Source: Flavobacteriales bacterium (lineage in GTDB: Bacteria > Bacteroidota > Bacteroidia > Flavobacteriales_F > PHOS-HE28). Taken from it: a stretch of DNA of 64,000 nt. The stretch's first letter is position 1. Every line of letters starts with the position of its first letter. Below are positions 49,878 to 58,306 of this stretch, piece by piece. The notes under the pieces were generated by a model. That model had not been told where the DNA came from. It worked only from the letters and a program-made list of their open reading frames with translations, and ran no database searches. The position numbers were made by a program, and so were the translations under genes. Location: the NCBI GenBank assembly GCA_026129465.1, contig JAHCIA010000001.1, forward strand, positions 1,683,964 to 1,747,963, in the 5' to 3' direction.

Positions 49878-50618
49878 ATGACCGACCTGCTGACCAAGGC
49901 CCTGCTGCGCTTCTCCAAGCATGTACCTCTTCCCCACCGCTGGAGCTGGCGGATCGGCATGCGCGATGAACTCGCCTTCTGGGACCGATACATCGCTGCC
50001 AACTACGCCCCGGTCAAGGGCCAGGCGCCTACCGAAGAAGGCCGCTTCCGCACCGATCCGGCAGCGCCACTGCAGGACACCTTTTGCGCTTTGCTCGCCC
50101 ATGTGCGGGAGGAGAAGGTCCAGATCCTCGATGTGGGTTCAGGGCCGCTATCGCGCGTGGGGAAGACCATGCCCGGCAAGCACATCTCGCTCATCGCCAC
50201 CGACCCGCTGGCCGAGGCGTACATGCGCCTTTGCCGCAAACACGGCGTGGTGCCACCAGTGCCGCCCATCGCCTGCGACGCCGAGGAGTTGGACAAGCAC
50301 TTCGCACCGGACAGCTTCCATCTGGCACATGCGAACAATTGCCTAGACCACGCCTACGATCCCGTGAAGGCCATCCGCAATATGCTGGGGCTGGTGAAGC
50401 CCGGCTGCCACGTGTATCTGCGGCACGAAGTGAACGTGGCCACTGGCGCCGATTTCGTGGGCATGCACCAATGGAATTTCCGACTCGGCCCCCGGGGCGA
50501 GTTCCTCGTGAGTGACCGCGATACCACGGTGGACATGGACGAACTCCTCCGCGCGGAGGCCGAGATCACCTCCCATGTGGAGGGCATGTTCGTCGTCAAC
50601 ATCTTCCGCAAACGCTGA
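49878..50618 (+). CDS. Class I SAM-dependent methyltransferase
   Basis: 246 residues. Start at 49878 (MTDLLTKALLRFSK). The SAM-binding core is visible: motif I VQILDVGSGPLSRVG (about residues 77-91), motif II-like ISLIATDPLAEAYMRLC, motif III region FHLAHANNCLDHAYDPVKAIRNMLGLVKPGCHVYLRHEV. The N-terminal ~70 residues include RIGMRDELAFWDRYIA, similar to methyltransferases found in O-antigen clusters. It could cap or decorate the glycan exported by the Wzm/Wzt pair; this is inferred from position only. Substrate unknown. Confidence 0.82.
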   Translation: MTDLLTKALLRFSKHVPLPHRWSWRIGMRDELAFWDRYIAANYAPVKGQAPTEEGRFRTDPAAPLQDTFCALLAHVREEKVQILDVGSGPLSRVGKTMPGKHISLIATDPLAEAYMRLCRKHGVVPPVPPIACDAEELDKHFAPDSFHLAHANNCLDHAYDPVKAIRNMLGLVKPGCHVYLRHEVNVATGADFVGMHQWNFRLGPRGEFLVSDRDTTVDMDELLRAEAEITSHVEGMFVVNIFRKR

Positions 50619-50657
50619 TGGCCACCCTGGCGCAACGGAACGTTCACCCGCCCAAGC

Positions 50658-50665
50658 GATCTTCC
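50658..50665 (+). promoter_or_regulatory. Putative -7 box, 4 nt before the second glycosyltransferase
   Basis: GATCTTCC ends 4 nt before the ATG at 50670. Confidence 0.35.
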
Positions 50666-50669
50666 CCGC

Positions 50670-52031
50670 ATGGTTGATGCGAACGGCGATCTGGTCGTTG
50701 GCGGAGCTGATGGCCCCCTTCCGGCAGTGCTGATCGTCTGCCAGGCCTTTCCACCGGCCAATCATACAGGCGCCCGTCGCCCCTACCATCTGGCCAAGGC
50801 CCTTCGCGACGCGGGCCACAGGACCAGTGTGCTCACCATGGACCTGAAGGGAACCGATCCCTGGGCCGCGGACCTGGAAGGTATCGAGGTATTGCGTCTT
50901 CCCATGACCCGGATGCCGCGCGGACTTGGCCCCTTGCAACGATTGCTGGCCCATGCATTCTGGTCGTGGGAAGGGAAGGCATCCCATGCGGTGGTGCGCA
51001 CCCTGGCCTTTCTCTTCCTGCCTTTGGATCTCGCCTCGCGCATGGATCTCGACGAGGAGGTGGTGGAGCGCCGCCTGGGCCGAAGCCCCATTGTGGTGGC
51101 CACGGGCCCATGCTGGTCCATGCTGGAATTCGGGCACCGCCTGGCCAAGCGCTGGCATGCGGTGTACCTGCCCGATCATCGCGACCCCTGGAACGTGTGG
51201 AACCCGGAAGTGGGACTTCGCACGGTGACCTGGTACGGAAGCGGCCTCTCAGGCTGGTTGAAGCGGCGGCACATGGAGGCTCTGGAGCGGCGTTTCACAG
51301 CCAACGCGCACGGCTTCACTTTCGCCACGCATGGCCTCATGGAGAACGCCAAGCGCGTGATCGCCGGAAGACCCGCGCAAGTGGTGATGAATGGCGCCGA
51401 CCCTGGCCCGGCCGGCGAGGTCACGGCCCACGGCCACCTGCGCGTGGTGCATACCGGACGCTTGTACCATGAACAGGAGTGGAACATCGTCATCGGCGCA
51501 TTGGACAGGCTCCACCGGGCTTCACCCGGGCGGCCCCCCCGTTTGCTGGTCGAGCTCTGGGGCGCGAGAACGGAGGATGAACAACTGCTGGAAGCTTTGC
51601 GCGCCTGCGGCGAACGCACCGGCCTGTTGCGCATCATGGGGCGTGCGGGCCGCGAAGAGACCCTGGCCCTGCAACGCTCGGCGGACCTGCTCCTGCACGT
51701 GGCCTTCAAAGGCAAGCGCGGCATCGTACCGATCAAATTCCTGGAGTACATGCGCTCCGGCAGACCCATCATACAGGCCGGGTCCGGCCAGGATGAATTG
51801 GGCGCCATGCTCGCTGAGACGCGCACCGGCCGCGTCGCGGGCGATGCCACGGTGCTCGCCGATATGCTGGCGCAGGCCTGTGGTAACAAGGAGGCCGGCG
51901 AAGCGATCGCCCATGAGCCGCTGGAGGACAAACTGACCGAATTGGACTGGGAGAACCGCATGTTGGCCTGGGTCAAGTTCATCCGTGACATCTTCGCGGC
52001 CCGGACCGATCCGGCATGGAAGCGCCCCTGA
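50670..52031 (+). CDS. Glycosyltransferase, GT4-like, with WbuB-type N-terminus
   Basis: 453 residues. The N-terminus VLIVCQAFPPANHTGARRPYHLAKALRDAGHRTSVLT is the start of many GT4 enzymes of surface-glycan clusters. The C-terminal domain has HLRVVHTGRLYHEQEWNIVIGALDRLH, LLVELWGARTEDEQLLEAL, IMGRAGREETLALQRSADLLLHVAFKGKRGIVPIKFLEYMRSGRPIIQ; the last segment is the nucleotide-sugar-binding E-x(7)-E-like region in which K-F-L-E-Y replaces K-x-x-E. No membrane segment is evident. Its stop overlaps the next gene by 16 nt, implying coupled translation. Acceptor and sugar unknown. Confidence 0.87.
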   Translation: MVDANGDLVVGGADGPLPAVLIVCQAFPPANHTGARRPYHLAKALRDAGHRTSVLTMDLKGTDPWAADLEGIEVLRLPMTRMPRGLGPLQRLLAHAFWSWEGKASHAVVRTLAFLFLPLDLASRMDLDEEVVERRLGRSPIVVATGPCWSMLEFGHRLAKRWHAVYLPDHRDPWNVWNPEVGLRTVTWYGSGLSGWLKRRHMEALERRFTANAHGFTFATHGLMENAKRVIAGRPAQVVMNGADPGPAGEVTAHGHLRVVHTGRLYHEQEWNIVIGALDRLHRASPGRPPRLLVELWGARTEDEQLLEALRACGERTGLLRIMGRAGREETLALQRSADLLLHVAFKGKRGIVPIKFLEYMRSGRPIIQAGSGQDELGAMLAETRTGRVAGDATVLADMLAQACGNKEAGEAIAHEPLEDKLTELDWENRMLAWVKFIRDIFAARTDPAWKRP

Positions 52032-54034
52032 TCAGCATCATCATGCCCGCCTACAACGCGGGCCGCTACATCAGCGAAGCCATCGCCTCGGTGCTGGCCC
52101 AGGACACGTCTGACTGGGAACTCATCATCGTCAACGATGGAAGCACCGACGACACGCGCGAGGCGATCGCCCGCTACACCGATCTGCGGATACATGTGTT
52201 GCATGAGGAGAACGGTGGTGTGAGTGCCGCTCGCAATGCGGGACTCGGCTTCGCGCGAGGCAGATACATCTGTTTTCTGGATGCGGACGACCGCCTTCCA
52301 GCCGGGAGTCTGGCGGCGCGCGCCAAGGTTTTGGATGAGGAGCCGGGAACCTCGTTCGTCGATGGCGTCGTGCTTCCCCTGGAAGATGAGCGACCCGATG
52401 CGACGCCCTTGTACCGGCCCACCTTCCGCGGTGCGCCCTTCGGCGAACTGATGCGCCTGAGTGGGTCGTGCTTCTTTGGCCCCACCTGGATGATCCGCAG
52501 GGAGATCATCGGCGACAGGCGCTTCCCGGAGCATATGCGCCACGCCGAGGACCTGGCCTTCTACCTGAGCATCGCGCGCGATGGCGTCTACGGGTCCACG
52601 GAGCGGCCCGTGCTGCTTTACCGACGGGGGCATGGATCGGCCATGTCCGACCTGGACGGCCTGGATCGCGGATACCAGGCCTTGTTCCGTTTCGCGCAGC
52701 ACCTGGAGCCCAAGCCTTCCGAAGGGGACCTCGGCCTGATGCGGCGCAAGATCCGCAGGGTGATGATGCGCGGCTACCTGAAAGTGGGCCGGCCTTGGCG
52801 CGCCATGCGAGCCTGGTTCCGCCGCATGCCGGTGGCATTGCCCAAAAGGCCGGTGCAGCGTGTGCTATTCCTGAGCTATTGGAGCCTGCGCGAACCACTC
52901 ACCGCAGCGGCCATCTTCCCCTACCTGCGGATCCTCTCCGACCGGCCCTCCATCAAGGACATCCATCTGGTGACCATGGAGACCACCAGTGATTTCCTGC
53001 CCGATGTGGACCTGGCCATCCCCAAAGTGGAACATGTGGCGGTCCTGCCCCGCTTCAAATGGTGGTTCCTCCTTTCCAAGGTGGATCTCTACCTGAGGTC
53101 GATCGGCACCATATCCCGCCTGGTACGGCGCGAGGGTATAGACCTGATCATGGCCAAAGCCTCCATGGCGGGCGCCATCGCGCACTTCGTGCATCGTCGT
53201 ACGGGCGTGCCGTACAACGTGGAATCATTCGAACCCCACGCCACCTACATGGTGGAGTGCGGGGTATGGCCCAAGCGGGGCCTGCGCTTCCTCTTCGCCG
53301 ACCACATGGAGCGCGTGCAGCTGCACCACGCCAGCAACATCATCACCGTCACCTGGAACCATGCGCGCGACCTGGTGCGCGAAGGCCAGGACCCCTGGCG
53401 TGTGCATGTGATACCCTCCATCACCGATCTGGAACGCTTTCGCTTCCAGCCTGAGGATCGGGCCGCCGTAAGGCAGAGGCTCGGCATTCCCGCCGACGCC
53501 ACGGTGGGTGTCTACGTGGGCAAATTCGGCGGACTCTATTTCGACCGGGAAGCCTTCCACATGTTCAAGGAGGCGTTCAAGCATTTTCCTGACCTGCATC
53601 TGGTGGTGCTTTCACCCATGGATCCCACGGTGATAGAGGCGCGTGCCGCCGAAGCGGGCATTCCCGCCGATCGCTTCCATGTGAGCGTGGCCGCGCACAC
53701 CGAGGTGCCGGCGCATCTGTCGGCGGCGGACCTCGCCTTCAGCCCCATCAAACCAGCGCCCATCAAGCGCTACCAGTGTCCCATCAAGAACGGCGAGTAC
53801 TGGGCCAGCGGATTGCCGATCCTGATGACGGACGGCGTGGCGGACGAGCATCTGCTCATGCGCAAGGGCATCGGCGGTGCGGTCTACGGCACCGACCTCT
53901 CGGGCCTCGATGAGGCCTTCGCCACCATCAAGCGCATCATGCGCGAACCGGACTATCGGGCATCCATCACACGGTTGGCGGAGCGCTACAAATCCGTGCG
54001 TATCGCCGAGGAGGTCTACCAGCGCATCCTTTAG
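52016..54034 (+). CDS. Two-domain glycosyltransferase, GT2 fused to GT4
   Basis: 672 residues. Residues 1 to about 280 form a GT-A enzyme: PLISIIMPAYNAGRYISEAI, LIIVNDGSTDDT, GVSAARNAGLGFARGRYICFLDADDRLP (the DxD-type metal site), and RHAEDLAFYLSIARDG (the ED acceptor region). From about 283 (RVLFLSYWSLREPLTAAAIFPYLRIL) a separate GT-B domain runs to the end: IDLIMAKASMAGAIAHFV, NVESFEPHATYMVECGVW, VTWNHARDLVREG, ATVGVYVGKFGGLYFD, VPAHLSAADLAFSPIKPAP and YWASGLPILMTDG. Fusion would let one chain add two sugars in sequence. Its stop overlaps the convergent membrane-protein gene by 4 nt. Linkages unknown. Confidence 0.88.
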   Translation: MEAPLISIIMPAYNAGRYISEAIASVLAQDTSDWELIIVNDGSTDDTREAIARYTDLRIHVLHEENGGVSAARNAGLGFARGRYICFLDADDRLPAGSLAARAKVLDEEPGTSFVDGVVLPLEDERPDATPLYRPTFRGAPFGELMRLSGSCFFGPTWMIRREIIGDRRFPEHMRHAEDLAFYLSIARDGVYGSTERPVLLYRRGHGSAMSDLDGLDRGYQALFRFAQHLEPKPSEGDLGLMRRKIRRVMMRGYLKVGRPWRAMRAWFRRMPVALPKRPVQRVLFLSYWSLREPLTAAAIFPYLRILSDRPSIKDIHLVTMETTSDFLPDVDLAIPKVEHVAVLPRFKWWFLLSKVDLYLRSIGTISRLVRREGIDLIMAKASMAGAIAHFVHRRTGVPYNVESFEPHATYMVECGVWPKRGLRFLFADHMERVQLHHASNIITVTWNHARDLVREGQDPWRVHVIPSITDLERFRFQPEDRAAVRQRLGIPADATVGVYVGKFGGLYFDREAFHMFKEAFKHFPDLHLVVLSPMDPTVIEARAAEAGIPADRFHVSVAAHTEVPAHLSAADLAFSPIKPAPIKRYQCPIKNGEYWASGLPILMTDGVADEHLLMRKGIGGAVYGTDLSGLDEAFATIKRIMREPDYRASITRLAERYKSVRIAEEVYQRIL

Positions 54035-55545
54035 CGCATGGCGCCTTGTGCCGCCAGGATGGGTCCTCGCATGCCGCGCGCGCCCCTCCCTCCCGGGTGT
54101 TCCTTCCGCGCCATGGGCCTGCCGGTCTTCCGGTCCGGATCCCCGTCCACGAAACTCTCGAAGTCGAAGCGCCCGCCCCCCGCCAGAGCGGCACGCCGGC
54201 GGTCCAGGATGTGCGCGGTGATGAACATGGCCGCGACGAAGAAAGGCAGCAAGGGGATCTTGAACCGCACCATGGCGCCGAAGTTGGGCGTGGTGATGGC
54301 GATCATGAAGGCGTAGCCCACCGCGAAGAAGTAGCACATCTGCAACAACGGGTTCCTCAGCAGCAGCGTGAAGAAGAAGACGAGCCGCGACCGGTACAGG
54401 ATGTACAGCGCCAGCAGGAGCAGGAAAGTGTTCTCCAACCCGGCCAGGAACATCACCACGTTGTTGCTTTCCACGATCATGGGCCGGAACAGGCCCGCGA
54501 AGGTGGCCTGCGGAAATTTCGACAGCACGCTTTCCCAGGTGGGCTCAATGTCGCCAAGGTCGAAGAAATTCTCACCGTAATGCTCGCTCCGCTTCATGTC
54601 CTTCTGGTTGAGCACCACGGTGTCCAGGGCCTTGTCCAGGGAGAACTTGCTCAGGCGGTCACCGAGACTCTCCAGCGTGATGATCGTCCCCACCACCAGC
54701 AGGACCATGGCCACCGGCAGGAACATCACACGCACCAGCGCATTGCGGATATTGGCCACGCGCTGATAGAGCACCCAGAGCAGACTTGCTGGGAAGATGG
54801 TCATGAAGATGTAGGGCTTCAGACCCAGGAGGATGATGGACGCCACGACCATGTTCACCCAGCTTGTGAAACCTCCCTGCCTGAGCATGAACACGCGGTC
54901 CAGCGCGTAGACGTACCAGCACAACGCCGTGAAAGTGAAAGTGTCCTTGAGGATGCCCGAACCCCAGAACACCGAGGAGGGCAGGAAGAGCACGGCCACG
55001 GCCAACTGCCATTGCAGCTTGGGATAATACCGGACCAGGGTGCGGTACAGCCGCCACACCCCACCATAGGCCAGCACGCTTACCGCCACAGCGCACAGCA
55101 GGTAGCTCTGGAAAGTGATGATGGTGAAGGGACTGATGAGGCGCACCAGGAGATAGGACCTGCTGTCGAAGTAGATGTAGGACATGGGATACCCGGTGCG
55201 CAGGGTGAACAACGCGGACCGGTTCTCCACGCTGTTCTCCATGACCAACGCCTGCGCGTAAAGGATGGGGTCCTCCCAAAAAAGCTTCGCCAGCGGCACG
55301 CTGGACAGGAAGTAGCTGATGGTGTCACCATTGGCGTAGTAGTACACGTAGGTGAGCGAGAACAGCGCCGCCCCGATCATCTTGATGTACAGACCCCAGA
55401 GGTAGTAGCGGTACTCGGGATATCGCTTGATGTTCGCGTTCTTCTCCCGGGCATGCCAGAGCCCCACGGCGGCCAGCATCAGGAACAGCACGAAGTACTC
55501 CCAGATGGCGATGTTGACCGGGCTCTGCGAATCGCTGAAATACAT
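54031..55545 (-). CDS. Polytopic membrane protein of unknown function in the glycan cluster
   Basis: 504 residues with about ten to twelve hydrophobic segments, for example IAIWEYFVLFLMLAAVGLW, MIGAALFSLTYVYYYANG, YLLCAVAVSVLAYGGVW and LAVAVLFLPSSVFWGSGILKD. A loop with FTLRTGYPMSYIYFDSRS lies between helices. The shape (many helices, short loops, one larger loop) suits a polysaccharide polymerase or lipid-linked glycosyltransferase, but I see no diagnostic motif and do not assign one. The last ~55 residues are hydrophilic and Arg/Gly-rich (GGGRFDFESFVDGDPDRKTG). A perfect -7 box lies 17 nt upstream. It is convergent with the fused glycosyltransferase gene, stops overlapping. Confidence 0.78.
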   Translation of the reverse strand: MYFSDSQSPVNIAIWEYFVLFLMLAAVGLWHAREKNANIKRYPEYRYYLWGLYIKMIGAALFSLTYVYYYANGDTISYFLSSVPLAKLFWEDPILYAQALVMENSVENRSALFTLRTGYPMSYIYFDSRSYLLVRLISPFTIITFQSYLLCAVAVSVLAYGGVWRLYRTLVRYYPKLQWQLAVAVLFLPSSVFWGSGILKDTFTFTALCWYVYALDRVFMLRQGGFTSWVNMVVASIILLGLKPYIFMTIFPASLLWVLYQRVANIRNALVRVMFLPVAMVLLVVGTIITLESLGDRLSKFSLDKALDTVVLNQKDMKRSEHYGENFFDLGDIEPTWESVLSKFPQATFAGLFRPMIVESNNVVMFLAGLENTFLLLLALYILYRSRLVFFFTLLLRNPLLQMCYFFAVGYAFMIAITTPNFGAMVRFKIPLLPFFVAAMFITAHILDRRRAALAGGGRFDFESFVDGDPDRKTGRPMARKEHPGGRGARGMRGPILAAQGAMR

Positions 55546-55562
55546 CGTTGGAAAGCGCCTTC

Positions 55563-55570
55563 CAAAGATA
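55563..55570 (-). promoter_or_regulatory. -7 box of the membrane-protein gene
   Basis: TATCTTTG on the minus strand, a perfect TAnnTTTG, 17 nt upstream of the start at 55545. A TTG about 23 nt further upstream could be the -33 element. Confidence 0.55.
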
Positions 55571-55612
55571 GCCGGGCATTCCGAGGACTACGGCAAGGCC
55601 TCAGCTCCCATC

Positions 55613-55620
55613 TATCTTCG
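55613..55620 (+). promoter_or_regulatory. Putative -7 box, 5 nt before the methyltransferase start
   Basis: TATCTTCG ends 5 nt before the ATG at 55626. Confidence 0.5.
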
Positions 55621-55625
55621 CCGCC

Positions 55626-56501
55626 ATGGAGCGACCCGGCCGCCGGTGTCCAGTTTGCGGCCAGGCGGGCGGCGTGGCGTTGCCCCGTTTCAGCGGCCAT
55701 CATCTCCTCCGATGCCGGAACTGTGGCATGGTGTACGCCGGTCGCACCCCCACCGAGCAGGAACTCGACGAGATGTACGCCACCTATCCGGTGCGTACCG
55801 AGCTCCCCCCGCTCACACGTAAGCGCTACCACCAGTTGCTGGACGGCTTCGCGTCCTTCAGGCGCACCGGACAGCTGCTCGATGTGGGGGCCGGCAGCGG
55901 CTTCTTCCTGGACGTGGCCCGGGAACGCGGCTGGACCGCGCATGGTACCGAGTATGACCCTGGCGTGGTGGAAGCCTGCCGCGCGCGGGGGCTGCACATG
56001 GAGCAGGGTGCGCTCGATCCGGCCAACTACCGGCCCGGCATGTTCGATGTGATCACCAGCTTCGAGGTGCTGGAGCATCTCGTCGATCCGGCGCGTGAGG
56101 CGCGCCATTTCCACCATCTGTTGCGGCCCGGCGGCCTGCTCTACATCACCACGCCCAACTTCAACGCACTGAGCCGATGGTTGGCCGGTGCCACATGGAC
56201 GGTGGTGAACTACCCGGAGCACCTCAACTACTTCACACCGCGCACCCTGCGGATCCTCATGCGCGGCGCCGACCTTCCCCGGGGGAGGATATCCACCACG
56301 GGCATCAGCGTGATGCGCGTGCGCGCGAGCCGTACCGGAGTGGCGCAGGACAATACCGACATGGGCAATGATGACCAGCGCCTGCGTGCACGCATCGAGG
56401 GCAACCTCCTGCTGCGGATCATGAAGTCCGGCATCAACTTCCTGCTGGACATCACCCGCAGGGGGGACACCATCAAGCTGCGCATGGTGCGGCCTCAGTG
56501 A
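55626..56501 (+). CDS. Class I SAM methyltransferase with N-terminal zinc ribbon
   Basis: 291 residues. The N-terminus has a four-Cys zinc ribbon (CPVCGQ ... RCRNCGMVYAGR, residues 7-37). The methyltransferase core follows: GQLLDVGAGSGFFLDVARERGW (motif I), GTEYDPGVVEACRARGL, FDVITSFEVLEHLVDPAREARHFHHLLRPGGLLYITTPN and PEHLNYFTPRTLRILM. The EHLVDP and EHLNYF segments are typical of sugar or lipid-linked C-/O-methyltransferases of surface-glycan clusters and their relatives. The C-terminus includes another hydrophobic patch (LLLRIMKSGINFLLDI). Overlaps the convergent rlmH gene by 7 nt. Substrate unknown. Confidence 0.85.
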   Translation: MERPGRRCPVCGQAGGVALPRFSGHHLLRCRNCGMVYAGRTPTEQELDEMYATYPVRTELPPLTRKRYHQLLDGFASFRRTGQLLDVGAGSGFFLDVARERGWTAHGTEYDPGVVEACRARGLHMEQGALDPANYRPGMFDVITSFEVLEHLVDPAREARHFHHLLRPGGLLYITTPNFNALSRWLAGATWTVVNYPEHLNYFTPRTLRILMRGADLPRGRISTTGISVMRVRASRTGVAQDNTDMGNDDQRLRARIEGNLLLRIMKSGINFLLDITRRGDTIKLRMVRPQ

Positions 56502-56956
56502 TGGTAAGGCCGGCCATGGAGGATGGTGAGCGCCCGGTAGAGCTGCTCGGCGAGTATCACCCGCACCATCTGGTGGGTGAAGGTCATGGGCGAGAGGGCC
56601 AGGACCAGATCGGCGCGCTGCCGAACGGGGTCGTCCAGGCCATAGGCACCACCGATCACGAAGGTCAACTGGCGCACGCCGCTGTCGCGCCAGGCACCCA
56701 ATCTGCCGGCGAAGGAACGGCTGTCCAGCAGGCTGCCCCGCTCGTCCAAGACCACCACACGCTCATGGGGCGACAAGGCGGCCAGCAGACGCGCGCATTC
56801 CACACGACGCTGGTGCGCTTCATCCCCGGTGCCCGCATCAGGCACCACCACCTCCTCCACCGGCACCATTCGCTTCAGCCGGCCCAGATACTCCGCCACC
56901 CCCTGGGCCACTGGTCCCCGCTCCGTGCGGCCCACCATCAACAGCCTGATCCTCAT
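56495..56956 (-). CDS. rlmH: 23S rRNA pseudouridine-1915 N3-methyltransferase RlmH
   Basis: 153 residues, the usual RlmH size. SPOUT-class enzyme that methylates pseudouridine 1915 of 23S rRNA. The C-terminal trefoil knot is clear: RVVVLDERGSLLDSRSFAGRL, LTFVIGGAYGLDDPVRQRADLVLALSPMTFTHQMVRVILAEQLYRALTILHGRPYHH, including the terminal RPYHH signature. Start at 56956 (MRIRLLMVGRTERGPV). Convergent with the methyltransferase gene; the two reading frames overlap by 7 nt at their ends. Confidence 0.95.
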   Translation of the reverse strand: MRIRLLMVGRTERGPVAQGVAEYLGRLKRMVPVEEVVVPDAGTGDEAHQRRVECARLLAALSPHERVVVLDERGSLLDSRSFAGRLGAWRDSGVRQLTFVIGGAYGLDDPVRQRADLVLALSPMTFTHQMVRVILAEQLYRALTILHGRPYHH

Positions 56957-57031
56957 GGCGCAAAGGACGGTGTTGGAAGCCAGCCGGACATTCACCAACT
57001 TGGCTCGGTATTTGACCCCTCCGCGCGACCC

Positions 57032-57442
57032 ATGAAGACCCGGATGAAACGCTTGGTATTCCCGATCCTCCTGCTGGCCACGGCGCCTTTTGCCATGGCC
57101 CAGGAAGCCGTGAAGGACAAGGTGGTGGAGGCCATGAAGCAGGGCAACTCCCGCGAGTTGGCGGCCCACTTCATCCCCAACATCGACCTCACCGTCAAGG
57201 ACAATTCCGACGTCTACAGCAAGGCCCAGGCGGAACAGATCCTGAGGAAGTTCTTCAACGACCATCCGCCCGTGGACCTGGTGATCGAGCACAGCGGCGT
57301 GAGCAAGTTCGGCGACCAGTACTTCATCGGCATCCTGCGCACACGCACCGGCTATTTCCGGGTGACCTTCTTCCTGAAGCGCACCGAGACCGAGCATCAG
57401 GTGAAACAGCTCCGCATCGAGAGCAGCAAGAACGACTTCTGA
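57032..57442 (+). CDS. DUF4783-like secreted protein
   Basis: 136 residues with a signal peptide (MKTRMKRLVFPILLLATAPFAMAQ). The mature domain (VKDKVVEAMKQGNSRELAAHFIPNIDLTVKDNSDVYSKAQAEQILRKFF, then LVIEHSGVSKFGDQYFIGILRT and YFRVTFFLKRTETEHQVKQLRIE) matches the SnoaL-like DUF4783 pattern of Bacteroidota: a cone-shaped alpha+beta fold without assigned activity. nadC starts 2 nt after its stop, a pairing that suggests co-transcription but not shared function. Confidence 0.85.
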   Translation: MKTRMKRLVFPILLLATAPFAMAQEAVKDKVVEAMKQGNSRELAAHFIPNIDLTVKDNSDVYSKAQAEQILRKFFNDHPPVDLVIEHSGVSKFGDQYFIGILRTRTGYFRVTFFLKRTETEHQVKQLRIESSKNDF

Positions 57443-57444
57443 CC

Positions 57445-58302
57445 GTGCTGCCCCCAGGAGCCGAGGAAGCGATCGACAGGGCATTGGCCGAGGACCTCGG
57501 CGGCGCACCAGCGATCTGGAAGGACCACACCACTTTCGCGACGATACCACCCGAAGCGCGCGGCGCGGCCCGCCTGGTGGTGAAACAGGATGGCCTGCTC
57601 GCCGGGGTGGAGATCGCCGCCGCCGTGCTGGCCAAGGTGGATCCCGCGCTCAAGATGAAGGCCTATCTGACCGACGGCGCCCATGTGAAGGCCGGTGACA
57701 TGGCCTTCACCGTGATGGGGCCGGCACGTGGCATCCTCATCGCCGAACGCACCCTGCTCAATTTCATGCAGCGCATGAGCGGCATCGCCACGCTCACACG
57801 CCGTTTCGTGGATGCCGTGGAGGGCACCGGTTGCCAGGTGCTGGACACGCGCAAGACCACCCCCGGTCTGCGTGCGGTGGAAAAATGGGCCGTGCGTATC
57901 GGTGGCGGCATGAACCACCGCATGGGGCTCTTCGACATGGTGATGATCAAGGACAACCATGCGGACATGGCCGGTGGCATCAGCAAGGCCATGGCCGCAG
58001 TGAAAGCCTACCTGGCCAAAGAGGGCCTTGATCTGCCGATCGTGGTGGAAACGCGCGACCTCAAGGAGGTGGAACAGGTGCTCGAGGCGGGTGGCGCCTC
58101 GCGCATCCTGCTGGACAATTTCGAACCTGAACTTCTGCGCAAGGCGGTGAAGCTGATCGCGGGCCGGGTACCCACGGAGGCCTCCGGCGGCATCACGCTG
58201 GAGAACGTGCACACCTTTGCCGCCACGGGTGTGGGCCACATCTCCACGGGTGCCATCACCCACAGCGCCGTGGCGCTGGACCTGAGCCTCAAAGCCCTGT
58301 AG
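57445..58302 (+). CDS. nadC: Nicotinate-nucleotide pyrophosphorylase (carboxylating), NadC
   Basis: 285 residues with a GTG start 2 nt after the previous stop. Converts quinolinate and PRPP to nicotinate mononucleotide in de novo NAD synthesis. Signature segments: ALAEDLGGAP, RTLLNFMQRMSGIATLTRRFVDAVEG as seen in ERTLLNFMQRMSGIATLT, LDTRKTTPGLRAVEKWAVRIGGGMNHRMGLFDMVMIKDNH (substrate site), IVVETRDLKEVEQVLEAGGASRILLDNF, EASGGITLENVHTFAATGVGHISTGAITHS. All catalytic lysines and arginines of the family appear present. The next gene starts 4 nt after its stop. Confidence 0.95.
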   Translation: MLPPGAEEAIDRALAEDLGGAPAIWKDHTTFATIPPEARGAARLVVKQDGLLAGVEIAAAVLAKVDPALKMKAYLTDGAHVKAGDMAFTVMGPARGILIAERTLLNFMQRMSGIATLTRRFVDAVEGTGCQVLDTRKTTPGLRAVEKWAVRIGGGMNHRMGLFDMVMIKDNHADMAGGISKAMAAVKAYLAKEGLDLPIVVETRDLKEVEQVLEAGGASRILLDNFEPELLRKAVKLIAGRVPTEASGGITLENVHTFAATGVGHISTGAITHSAVALDLSLKAL

Positions 58303-58306
58303 GACC

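Noticed and set aside
54046-56052. A 668-codon plus-strand open frame
   Set aside because: Antisense to the membrane-protein gene, rich in His, Gln and Glu with no domain, and it runs into the methyltransferase gene in the wrong frame.
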